Shown piece after piece: positions 9,504 through 18,800 of a stretch of 64,000 nucleotides of DNA. The stretch's first letter is position 1. Every line of letters starts with the position of its first letter. The position numbers were made by a program, and so were the translations under genes. The notes under the pieces are model-generated. The model was given only the letters and a program-made list of their open reading frames with translations. It did no database searches and was not told where the DNA came from. Origin of the DNA: Myxococcales bacterium (lineage in GTDB: Bacteria > Myxococcota_A > Polyangia > Haliangiales > Haliangiaceae); assembly GCA_016794525.1 (NCBI GenBank), contig JAEUJY010000040.1, positions 84,456-148,455 of the forward strand, read 5' to 3'.

Positions 9504-10520
9504 TCAATCGAAGATGTCGAAGCCGCCGTCGAAGCCGCCGTCGAAGACGTCGCCGGCGTCGCTGGCCGCGTCGCCGACGCTGTCACCGGCATCGCCGACG
9601 CCGTCGGCGGCATCGCCGACGCTGTCGCCGACGTCGGCCGCTTCGGCCAGCCCGCCGGGGCCGTCCACGTCCGGCATGTGCTCGCTGACGCCGGGCGTGT
9701 CGAGGCTCCCGATCGCGTCGCCGGCGTAGTTGACGATCGTGACGTCGGGCGTCATCGCCATCGACCAGATCGCGGTCCACATCAACACGTCGGTGACCAT
9801 CCACAGCGGGCTCGGGTAGTAGGCCCAGTACGGGTCGTAGGCCGGCGCGGTCGGTGGCGGCGTCACCGTCGGCGTCTGGCCGGGGCGGCGCACCTGCACC
9901 TCGGCCCGCGCCACCGCCGCGGTGGCCTCGGGCATCGCGGTGGCGATCGCGTCGCGGACCCGCGCGACGAAGCTGTCGAACTGGACGCGCGCGACCTCGA
10001 GCGTCGCGCGGTCCTTGGTCAGCGGCTCGATCCGCGCGCGGTAGGCGTCGGCCGACTCGTTCGGGCGCGGCTCGAAGGCCTGGACGCGGCCGCCGATCAC
10101 GACCCGGACCGCCGGCTCGTCGACCGGGTGCTCGCCGCGGGCCTGGACCTCGATCACCAGGTGCAGCCCGGCCTCGACGTGCTCGACCGCGAGGCGCAGC
10201 GAGCCGAACGCGCCACCGATCGCCGCCGCCTGCTCGTGGAACGCCAGAAACAGGTCGCCGAGGTCGTCGGGCCGGCCGTGGCGATCCTGGAACAGCACCA
10301 GGTCGTCGACGACCAGCGACAGCGCGTTGGTCGCGCCCAGCGTGGTGAGCGCGTCGCGCACGGCGTCGACGACCGCCGCGGCTTCGAGCGCCGCCCGCAT
10401 CGCGCCGGTCCGGAGATCGGGATCGCCGCCGAAGGCCCGCTTGACCTTGTCCCAGAACCGAGGCTCGCGCAGGACGACCTCGCCTGCGACCCGCACCGCG
10501 ATCATCCCTGACAGCTTCAT
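9504..10520 (-). CDS. Hypothetical protein with acidic Gly/Asp repeat tail
   Basis: The protein has 338 residues and no family I can name. The first 220 residues look like a folded alpha/beta domain (MKLSGMIAVRVAGEVVL at the start). A Pro/Thr linker with TPPPTAP follows, then a hydrophobic aromatic stretch around 245-275 (YYPSPLWMVTDVLMW) that could be a membrane anchor. The last 45 residues are a low-complexity acidic repeat of the type VGDAAD/VGDSVGD ending GGFDGGFDIFD. The gene is convergent with the kinase, with 10 bp between the stop codons. A role at the cell envelope is possible, but nothing in the sequence fixes it. Confidence 0.75.
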   Translation of the reverse strand: MKLSGMIAVRVAGEVVLREPRFWDKVKRAFGGDPDLRTGAMRAALEAAAVVDAVRDALTTLGATNALSLVVDDLVLFQDRHGRPDDLGDLFLAFHEQAAAIGGAFGSLRLAVEHVEAGLHLVIEVQARGEHPVDEPAVRVVIGGRVQAFEPRPNESADAYRARIEPLTKDRATLEVARVQFDSFVARVRDAIATAMPEATAAVARAEVQVRRPGQTPTVTPPPTAPAYDPYWAYYPSPLWMVTDVLMWTAIWSMAMTPDVTIVNYAGDAIGSLDTPGVSEHMPDVDGPGGLAEAADVGDSVGDAADGVGDAGDSVGDAASDAGDVFDGGFDGGFDIFD

Positions 10521-10527
10521 GGACGGG

Positions 10528-10533
10528 ACGATA
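10528..10533 (-). promoter_or_regulatory. Putative -10 hexamer TATCGT
   Basis: On the minus strand TATCGT lies 7 nt before the ATG at 10520. It has the spacing seen before several other starts in this window, and no Shine-Dalgarno sequence is present. Confidence 0.25.
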
Positions 10534-10557
10534 GCCGAGCGCGTGGCGGCGCGCCGC

Positions 10558-12669
10558 TCACGGTGTCGTCGTCGTCGTCGTCGGCGGCGGCGTGACGTCG
10601 ACCCGACCGCGGGGCGGCGCGGCGGTGCGCAGCGCGTCGCGGCTGGCGCGCTCGGCGTCGATCGCGCGCACCTGGGCGTCGATCTCGGCGACCAGGCCGC
10701 GCTTGCGCCGGTAGTCGACGGCCGGCGCCGCCACCCGGGTCGACAGCGACGAGCGCGCCCGCAGGAACTCCTGGCGCTCGCGCATGCGCCGCTCGAACAC
10801 CGCGCGGCCCTCGGTCGAGTCGTCGATCAGGTGCGGCGTCAGCACGATCAGCAGGTTCGACTTGGTGCGCACGTGCTTGGTCGACCGGAACAGCGCGCCC
10901 AGCACCGGCAGGTCGCCGAGCAGCGGCACCCGCTCGTTCGAGTCCTCGACGCGCTCGTCGATCAGCCCGCCCAGCACGAGGTTGTCCTGATCGGCGACCA
11001 CCACCGTCGTCTCGAGCTTGCGCTCCTTCCACGTCGGGCCCAGGCCCTCGAAGTCGGAGTCGCCGAGCTGGTTGTGCTCGAGCGCGACCTCGAGGCGGAT
11101 GCGATCGCTGCCCGGCGCCGCGCCCGGCTCGGCCGGCGCGACGTGCGGCGTGATCTTGAGCGTCAGCGCGACCTTCTCGCGATCGATCGACGCGCCGCTC
11201 GAGGCCAGCGTGCCGGTCGCGGCGGTGCGCGACAGGTACGGGATGTTGGCGCCGACCGAGATCGTCGCCGGCGTGTTGTCGAGCATCATCAGGTGCGGCG
11301 ACGCCAGCACCTCGATCTGGCTGTCGGTGGCGACCGCCTGCAAGAGCACGCCGAACGACGGCACGCTCGAGCCGAGCAGCGTCGAGTCGAGCGCGCTGCC
11401 GAGGATGCCGCCCAGCACGCCGGCGCCGGCGTTGGCCAGGCTGTCGGCGGCGTTGACCGACGACAACGTCGTGGTCTGGAACCCGCCGAGCGCGACCCCG
11501 CCGTCGCTGGTGCTGTCGCCCAGGTGCCAGGCCGCGCCCAGCGCGCGGTTGGTCGCCTCCGACACCTCGAGCACCATCGCCTCGACGTAGACCTGGCGGC
11601 GCGGCGTGTCGAGCTCGTCGAGCATCGCCCGCACCGCCAGCGTGTCCTGCGGCGACGCCTGGATCAGCACCGCGTTGGTGCCCTCGTCGGCGGCCAGCCT
11701 CACCGTCCCGACCACCGCCTTGTCGCCGCCGCCGCCGCTGGTGAGCGGCGCCAGCGCGGCCACCACCTCGCTGGCGCGGGCGTTGCGCAGGCGGATCGCG
11801 GTCATCGCGGCCGAGTCGCCCTGATCGCGGTCGAGCACGCCGACCAGCGCCGCCACCCGCTGGTAGTCGGCGGCGGCGCCGACCACGAACACCGCGCGGG
11901 CGCGGCGATCGGCCACCAGCTTGGGCTCGCGCGCGGGCGTCGCCCCGCTGGCCGGCGTCGCCAGCAGCGGCGTCAGCACCTCGATCAGCGCGTCGGGATC
12001 GCGGTGCTCGACCGGCACCGCCCACACGCCGGCGCCGTCGCCCGGGCGATCGAGCTCCTCGACCAGCGTCTTCATCCGCGCGATGTGGCGGCCGTCGTCG
12101 GTGATCAGCAGCGCGTGCAGGTTGGGCAGCGACGTGACGATGCCGGCCTTCGACTTGACCAGCTCGAGCGCGCTCTTGAGATCGTCGACCGACGCGTGCT
12201 GCGGGCGCAGCAAGAGCCGCATCGCGCTGCCACCGCCGTCGGGGAAGCCGCGGCGGATCGCCAGCGGCGCGTCCTTGGCGCTGGTGGCCTCGACGATCTC
12301 GTAGATCGGCCCCTTGGCCACCACCGCCAGCCCCATCGAGTCCAGCGCGGTCTCGAACAGCGCCCAGGCCTGGCCGGCGTCGAGCTTGCCCGGCGTGATC
12401 ATCGTCAACTTGGCCGAGCGCGCGGCGATGCCGCTGGCGTAGACGAAGCGCTTGCACGAGATGCCCATCGCCCAGGTCACCAGGTCCTTGACGCCGACCT
12501 CGTCGGGGAAGCCGACCTCGAAGCTGGTGCGCGGCTTGGCGCAGGCGAAGCGGCTGTCGTCGCCGTCGTCGTCGCGCGCGGCCGACACCGGCTGTTCGCG
12601 ATCGGCGATCGCGGGCGTGGCCAGGCTGGCGAGGAGGAGGGCGACCGCGGAGCCACGCAGGAGGTGCAT
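10558..12669 (-). CDS. gspD: Type II secretion system secretin GspD
   Basis: The protein has 703 residues from the ATG at 12669, which places a clean signal peptide (MHLLRGSAVALLLASLATPA) at the N-terminus. Upstream in-frame codons would add an implausible Arg-rich leader. An N0-like domain (about 45-130) is followed by N1-N3 repeats with the usual LREVLEL-type segments. The secretin core starts at VYVEAMVLEVSE and includes VGANIPYLSR and LLIVLTPHLIDD. It should form the outer-membrane multimeric pore for folded-protein export. No other gsp gene is nearby, so this is an orphan location. The C-terminus is a Thr/Pro run of six Thr residues encoded by GTC/GTG-type repeats, which may vary in length. 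Confidence 0.9.
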   Translation of the reverse strand: MHLLRGSAVALLLASLATPAIADREQPVSAARDDDGDDSRFACAKPRTSFEVGFPDEVGVKDLVTWAMGISCKRFVYASGIAARSAKLTMITPGKLDAGQAWALFETALDSMGLAVVAKGPIYEIVEATSAKDAPLAIRRGFPDGGGSAMRLLLRPQHASVDDLKSALELVKSKAGIVTSLPNLHALLITDDGRHIARMKTLVEELDRPGDGAGVWAVPVEHRDPDALIEVLTPLLATPASGATPAREPKLVADRRARAVFVVGAAADYQRVAALVGVLDRDQGDSAAMTAIRLRNARASEVVAALAPLTSGGGGDKAVVGTVRLAADEGTNAVLIQASPQDTLAVRAMLDELDTPRRQVYVEAMVLEVSEATNRALGAAWHLGDSTSDGGVALGGFQTTTLSSVNAADSLANAGAGVLGGILGSALDSTLLGSSVPSFGVLLQAVATDSQIEVLASPHLMMLDNTPATISVGANIPYLSRTAATGTLASSGASIDREKVALTLKITPHVAPAEPGAAPGSDRIRLEVALEHNQLGDSDFEGLGPTWKERKLETTVVVADQDNLVLGGLIDERVEDSNERVPLLGDLPVLGALFRSTKHVRTKSNLLIVLTPHLIDDSTEGRAVFERRMRERQEFLRARSSLSTRVAAPAVDYRRKRGLVAEIDAQVRAIDAERASRDALRTAAPPRGRVDVTPPPTTTTTTP

Positions 12670-12938
12670 GCCGAGGGTGGTCAGCAACCGTCGTGCCGCC
12701 GCGTAAGCGCGCGATCCGCGGTCGCGCCGGCGCCGGGCGCTGCCAGCCTGGCAAGCCAAGGGACGCGGCCGTGCCGCCCCGGCGTGCGACCTCGACCTGT
12801 CGCGCACGGTCGCAGCGGGCGCGTCGCGGCCGTCGCACCGTCGCATGTCGCGCGCGAGGCCCGGCGGCCTCGACGTGCGATCGCAACTCAGCCGGGAATC
12901 ATCGCGCGCCGCCAGAGATTCTCGACGATGGAGGGACC

Positions 12939-14309
12939 ATGGCGGACCAGCACCCTGGCGCGCGCGACACGCTCACGTGGCTCGAACCTGGCAGCGCCGA
13001 CGCCGAGCTCCGGCTGGCGTCGTTCGAGGCGGTCATGCCGATGGCGGCGATCCTGGCCGGCGTGTTCGCGGTGTTCCTGGCCTGGAACACCGCGCGGTTG
13101 GGGCCGGCGCTGACCCCGGCGATGACCGTCAACCACGCGTTGGCGATCGCCTGGTTCGTGGCGGTCGCCGGCGTGGCCCACGGCCACCGCGAGCTGGCGC
13201 GGTACGGCCACGCGGCCGGCGCGGTGCTGGCGGTGCCGGCGGCGGCGGTGTGTCTGCACCTCGAGGTGGCGACCGGCGATCAGCTGTACGCGGCGTTCGT
13301 CGGGATGGCGGTCGTCGCGGTGCAGGCGCTGATCATGTCGACGACGTGGGCGGTCGCGACCGCCGGTGCGGTGGTGCTCGCGGCGCTGACCATCGCGGCC
13401 GCGACCGGTTCGGCGCCCGGCGACACCGCCGGCGTGCTGGTGGTCGCCCTCGCGGTGGGCGCGGCGATCCACGTCGTCCGGCGGCGGTGTCGGCTGCGGG
13501 TCGTGGCGCTGCGCCAGGCCGAGCGGCGGGCCGCCGGCGAGCGGCTGGCGGCGACGGCGCAGCTGGCGGGTGGGCTGGCCCACGACATCAACAACCTGCT
13601 GTCGGTGATCTCGATCAACGCCGACCTGCTGGCCGAGCCCGGCCTGGCGACCGCCGAGCGCGACGCGCTGTGCGAGGAGCTGCGCGACGCGGCGCGCCGC
13701 GGCACCGCGCTGACCCGCCAGCTGGTGGCGTGCGGCCGCCCGGCGGCGGTCGCGGCCCCGGCGATCGCGGTCGGGGCGGAGGTCGAGCTGCTGGCGCCGA
13801 TCCTGACCCGCGCCGTCGGCCCCGCGGTCGCGGTGCGGGTCGCGGTGGCCACGACCGCGCGGGTGGCGTTCGACGCGGCGCAGCTGGGGCAGGTGCTGCT
13901 GAACCTCGCGATCAACGCGCGCGACGCGATGGCCGATGGCGGGCGCCTGGCCGTGACCGTGCGCGACGCCGAGCGCCCGCCGTCGGCCGCGGGCGCGGCC
14001 GGCGCGTGGGTGGCGATCGAGGTGCGCGACACCGGCGCCGGGATGGACGCGGCGACCGCGAGCCGGGCGTTCGAGCCGTACTTCACGACCAAGCCGGCGG
14101 GCCGCGGCACCGGCCTGGGGCTGGCGATGGTCCGCGACATCGTCCGCCAGCACGGCGGGACGGTCGAGCTGGCCAGCGCGCCGGGCGCCGGCACCGCGGT
14201 GACGATGTACCTGCCGGCGGTGCCGGGGAGCGTCGCCGCGACGGCGCCGGTGGCCGCGCCCGACGCCGCGGCGCCGCGGCTCACGCCCGCGCTCGCGCTC
14301 GGGCGGTGA
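12939..14309 (+). CDS. Membrane-bound sensor histidine kinase
   Basis: The protein has 456 residues. The first roughly 180 residues hold about six hydrophobic segments with no extracytoplasmic sensor domain, followed by a short basic linker. The HisKA motif GGLAHDINNLL puts the phospho-accepting histidine at residue 215. The HATPase domain shows the N box (NLAINARDAM), G1 (DTGAGM), F box (FEPYFTTK) and G2 (GTGLGLAM). AHDINN-type kinases are frequent in myxobacteria. No receiver domain or response regulator is adjacent, so this is an orphan kinase. GGAGGG at 12930-12935 precedes the ATG at 12939 by only 3 nt. It is convergent with the membrane Ser/Thr kinase, whose stop lies 3 bp away. Confidence 0.9.
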   Translation: MADQHPGARDTLTWLEPGSADAELRLASFEAVMPMAAILAGVFAVFLAWNTARLGPALTPAMTVNHALAIAWFVAVAGVAHGHRELARYGHAAGAVLAVPAAAVCLHLEVATGDQLYAAFVGMAVVAVQALIMSTTWAVATAGAVVLAALTIAAATGSAPGDTAGVLVVALAVGAAIHVVRRRCRLRVVALRQAERRAAGERLAATAQLAGGLAHDINNLLSVISINADLLAEPGLATAERDALCEELRDAARRGTALTRQLVACGRPAAVAAPAIAVGAEVELLAPILTRAVGPAVAVRVAVATTARVAFDAAQLGQVLLNLAINARDAMADGGRLAVTVRDAERPPSAAGAAGAWVAIEVRDTGAGMDAATASRAFEPYFTTKPAGRGTGLGLAMVRDIVRQHGGTVELASAPGAGTAVTMYLPAVPGSVAATAPVAAPDAAAPRLTPALALGR

Positions 14310-14312
14310 GCG

Positions 14313-15866
14313 TCACGAGCGATCGGGCGCGCCCGCCGGCAGCGGCACGGTCGGATCCGCGGTGGCCACGTCGAGCGGCGCGGTCGGCGCGCTGGTATCG
14401 ACGCCGGCCGGCACCAGCGGCGGCAGCGCGCGCGCCGGCGCCCCGCGCAGCGCCTGCAGCGCGCGCACGACGGCGAGCGCGTCGGAGAGGCGGTGGCTCG
14501 CCGTCGCGGCCAGGCATCGCGACAGCAGCGCGTCGAGCGCCTGCACCATCGCGCGGTCGCGGTCGTCGGCCACCGGCAGGGCTCGGCGGTCGCGGGGCGG
14601 CGTGCCGGTCAACGCGAACCACAGGAGGCCGCCGAGGCCGTAGACGTCGGCCTGGGTGGTCGCCGGCGCGCCGCCGAGCACCTCGGGCGCCATGTACGCC
14701 GGCGTCCCGATCACGACGCCCGACTGGGTGACGCCGTCGTCCTCGCGCGGATCGGCGCGCCGGGCGATCCCGAAGTCGAGCAGCTTGGCGAACGCCGGCT
14801 GGCCGGCCAGCTCGACGACGAACACGTTGGCCGGCTTGAGATCGCGGTGCAGGATGCCGCGGGCGTGGGCCTCGGCGAGCGCGCCCGCGACCTGCGCCAC
14901 GATGCCGAGCGCGGCGTCGATCGGCAGCGGCCCGTCGCGCTCGACCAGCGCGCCGAGGTCGCGGCCGTGCAAGAGCTCCATCGCGTAGTACCAGACGCCG
15001 TCGTCGGTGACGCCGTAGTCGAACAGCCGGACGGTGTTGGGGTGCGACAGCTCGGCGGTCGCGCGCACCTCGCGCTCGAAGCGGGCGATCGCCTGCGGGT
15101 CCTGGCCTTGCTCGGGGTGCAAGATCTTCAGCGCGACGTCGCGGCGCAGCCCGCGGTCGTAGGCCTGCCACACCTCGCCCATGCCGCCGCGGGCGATGCG
15201 CTGGCCCAGGCGGTAGCGGCCGATCGACCGGCTCTCGTAGACCCGCTGGCGCAGGCCCCAGACGACGTGGCCGGCCCACGTCGACATCACCCAGCCGCCG
15301 ACGAAGTACGCCTGGTACAGCAGGAACGTCGTGCGGTCGTGCTCGTCGGCGAACTGCGCGCGGATGGGCGGCGAGATGATCGTCGCGACGCCCATCACCG
15401 CGCCGTACGTCGCGGCGGTGACCCCGAAGTAGACCGCGCCGCGGCGCCACGGATCGGCGCGGGTCATGCTCTGGATGAACAGGATCAAGAGCACGCCGCC
15501 GGCGTAGGGGCTGGCGATGCCGCGGTAGGTCGCCGCCATGATCGACAGCAGCAGCGCCGCCAGCACGAACGCGGACGCGGTCAGCCACGGCAGCGCGACC
15601 CGCGACGGCACCCGGGCCAGGATCCGCATCAGCGCGACCAGCCACACCACCGCCACCGCGCGCAGGCCGAGGAACACCCGCAGGTCGCCCTCGCCGAGCC
15701 GCCAGTGCACGTACAGATCGGCGCCGGTGAAGGCGACCCAGATGCCGATCGCGACCTTGAACACCAGCCGGGTCCGGGTCACCTCGGCGAGGTGATCGGC
15801 GCGATCGAGCGCGGCCTGGCGCTCGACCGCCGGGTTGGCTGGGGTCCGCCCCGACATTCGATCCAT
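14313..15866 (-). CDS. Ser/Thr protein kinase with N-terminal multi-pass membrane domain
   Basis: The protein has 517 residues. Residues 1-210 contain about six membrane-spanning segments (for example VFKVAIGIWVAFTGADLYV and ALPWLTASAFVLAALLLSI). The kinase domain (about 219-490) has ARGGMGEVW, Lys247, Asp342 in HRDLKPANVF, Asp364 of DFG and APE at 393-395, so it should be catalytically competent. Membrane domain first and kinase last is the reverse of the common PknB layout and resembles a histidine-kinase-style sensor module joined to a Ser/Thr kinase. The neighbouring convergent histidine kinase also has a six-helix N-terminus. A Pro/Ala/Thr tail ends the protein. The ligand is unknown. 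Confidence 0.9.
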   Translation of the reverse strand: MDRMSGRTPANPAVERQAALDRADHLAEVTRTRLVFKVAIGIWVAFTGADLYVHWRLGEGDLRVFLGLRAVAVVWLVALMRILARVPSRVALPWLTASAFVLAALLLSIMAATYRGIASPYAGGVLLILFIQSMTRADPWRRGAVYFGVTAATYGAVMGVATIISPPIRAQFADEHDRTTFLLYQAYFVGGWVMSTWAGHVVWGLRQRVYESRSIGRYRLGQRIARGGMGEVWQAYDRGLRRDVALKILHPEQGQDPQAIARFEREVRATAELSHPNTVRLFDYGVTDDGVWYYAMELLHGRDLGALVERDGPLPIDAALGIVAQVAGALAEAHARGILHRDLKPANVFVVELAGQPAFAKLLDFGIARRADPREDDGVTQSGVVIGTPAYMAPEVLGGAPATTQADVYGLGGLLWFALTGTPPRDRRALPVADDRDRAMVQALDALLSRCLAATASHRLSDALAVVRALQALRGAPARALPPLVPAGVDTSAPTAPLDVATADPTVPLPAGAPDRS

Positions 15867-15885
15867 GGAACCACGGATCGCCGCG

Positions 15886-18800
15886 TCAGGGTTGCGGCCA
15901 GCGGTCGCGCGCCGGCACCAGCGCCCCGTCGCGCGCGGCCAGCCCGGCCGCGATCAGCGCCGCCGCCAGCGGGTGATCGGTGGCGCGCGCGCCGTCGATC
16001 GTGCGGATCATCGCCGGCTCGCCGGCGGCCCGGGCGTCGCGCACCACCCGGGCGATGGCCTCGGCGGTGGCGGCGTCGGCGCGCCACGTCGCGATCGCCT
16101 CGAGGTCGGGCGGCAGCCACGCCGCGGGGTGACCGTCGACGGTGATCACCGTCGCGCCGACCACCCGGCGCGGCCGCGCGTCGCCGATCACCGCGGGCCA
16201 CGGCAGCACCGCGCCGAACGGGTTGGCGCAGTCGGCGGCGCCGAGCGTCACCACCGGCGGCGGCTGCCGCGGCCGGGCGTGGCTGCGCAGCAGCTCGACC
16301 GCGCCGGCGGTGGCGAACTGCAGCGCGGCGAGATCGGCGACGAAGTGCCCGCGCACCAGCTGGCCGGCCTCGTCGAGCGCGCGCAGCACCGGGTACGCCG
16401 CGCCGAAGCCGCCCTCGGCGGTGGCGCTGTCGCGGGTGACGACGCCGTAGCGGGTGAGCCACTGCTGGAGCAGCGCGTGGGCCCGGGCGGCCGCGTCGAG
16501 CCGCGGCGGCGGCACCAGCGACCACCGCCCCTCGGCCGCGGTGGGCTGCGCGCGCCGCGAGCGGAACGCCGCCGCCGCGGCCCGGCCCCGGCCGCCGCGC
16601 CGCGCCGCGACCGGCTGATCGTGGCCCAGCTCGCGCAGCGGCCGGAAGCTGTCGTTGGCCACCAACCCGCGCCAGGTCAGCTGCCACAGCGCGCGCACCA
16701 GATCGCCGGGGAACATCGGGATCGCCGCGCGGATCTCGGTGAAGAACAGCGCGCCGCGCGCGGCCAGGAGCGCGAGGATGCGCTGATCGAGCTCGCCGGC
16801 CTCGGCCCGCGCCGCGGCGTACGCGTCGGGATCGGCGAACCGCTCGGCGTGATCGGCCAGCGCCAGGACGATCCGGCCGTCCTTGTCGCCGACCGGCGCG
16901 ACGCCGCGCCACACCACCTCGCCGGCGGCGGCCAGCGTGTCGAGGTCGGCCGGCGAGTAGTCGGCCACCCGCGCCGGCAGGAGCTCGTCCTCGAGCGCCG
17001 ACGCCAGCACCGGCAGGCCCTGCAGCTTCTCGACGGCGTCGAGCACCGCGTCGAGGCCGCGCCGGCGGTGGACGACGCCGTGCCACGCGTGCAGGAAGCG
17101 CACGTACGCGGCGGCCGGCACCGGCGCGATCTGCCGGCGCACCCGCGCCAGCGATCGCGATCGCAGCGTGCGCAGGTGATCGGCGGCGATCCACTCGGCG
17201 CCGTGGCCGCCGGGGCGGAACTCGCCGGCCACCAGCTCGCCGGTCGCGACCAGCGCGGCCAGCGTCGGGGCCAGCGCCGCGGCGGCGACGTCGCCCCAGC
17301 GCGCCGCCAGGTCGGCCAGCCCGAACGGGCCGCGGGTGCGGGCCAGCCGCGCGATCAGGTCGCGCCGCGGATCGGGGCCGGCGTCGAGGAACGCCGCCGG
17401 CAACCCGGCCGGCACCGCGGCGCCGATGGCCTCGCGGTAGCGGCCGGCGTACTCGACGGGGATCGCGCGGTCGGTCTGCGCCCCGATCGCCAGCGCCCGG
17501 CCGGCGGCGATCAGCGCCTCGACCTCGGGCGCGCCGCGCGCGACGTCGCCCAGGTAGCGCAGGCGATCGTGCCAGCCGTCGGCGGTCGCGGGCGCGTCGT
17601 CGGCGCGGGCCAGCGTCGCCTCGAGCTCGGCCAGCACCTCGGGGTCGATCAGCTCGCGCCACGGCACGTCGCCGATCAGCTCGCGCAGCCGCGCCGGATC
17701 GATCGCCAGCGCCGCGGCCCGCCGCTCGAGCGGCGGCGCGTCGCCCTCGTACATGAAGCTGGCGACGTAGCCGAACAGGACCGCGCTGGCCGCCGGCGAC
17801 GGCGCGTCGACCAGCCGGCGCTCGACGGCGATCGTGCCGTCGGCGATGCCGGCTAGCACCTCGCGCAGCGCCGCGACGTCGAGCACGTCGGTCAGCACCT
17901 TGCGGTAGGCCTCGAGGACGATCGGGAAGTCGGGCACGCGCTGCGCGCCGCGCAGCAGGTCCTGGGCCTTCTTGCGCACGTGCCACAGCGGCGTGCGCTG
18001 GCCGGGGCGACGCCGCGGCAAGAGCAGCGCGCGCCCGGCGGCCTCGCGGAACCGCGCCGCGAACATCGAGGTCTGGCCGCACAACCCGGTCAGCTCGTCG
18101 ACGACGGTGGCCGCCGGCGGGAACAGCCAGCCGTCGCCGCCGTCGAGCCCGCTGCCGTCGGGCAGGCGCACGACGAAGCCGTCGTTGGTCCACAACAGCT
18201 CGACCTCGAAGCCCAGCGCCGCGCGCGCGGCGTGCTGCGCCAGCAGCGCCCACGGCGCCATCACCCGCGCGCCGAACGGCGCCAGCACGCACACCCGCAG
18301 GTCGCCGAGGTCGTCGCGCGACACCTCGACGACGACGGTGCGATCGGTCGGCACCGCCGACACCCGGGCCTGCTCGGCCAGCTCGCTCACCAGCACCTCG
18401 GCCGCCGCCGGCGCCAGCGCCAGCTCGCCGACCAGCCGATCGTGGGCCGCCGCCGCCGGCACCGCGGCCAGCTCGCGGGCCAGCGCGCCCATCCGCTGGC
18501 CCAGCTCGAACGCGCGCATCGCGCTCTCGCCGCGCCAGAACGGCATCCGCCCCGGCTCGCCGGGCGCCGGCGACACCAGCACCCGATCGTGGGTGATGTC
18601 GTCGATCCGCCAGGTCGACGCGCCGAGCACGAAGCGATCGCCGACCTTGCTCTCGAAGACCATCTCCTCGTCGAGCTCGCCGACCCGCGCGCCGGGGCCG
18701 GTCGCGCCGTTGACGTAGACGCCGTACAGGCCGCGGTCGGCGATCGTGCCGCCGCTGGCGATCGCCACCCGGTGCGCGCCGTCGCGGGCGCGCAGCTGGC

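Noticed and set aside
5774..9613. Antisense open frame opposite the kinase-AAA gene
   Set aside because: It shows no motif and typical high-GC antisense composition. The plus strand has an intact kinase and Walker motifs.
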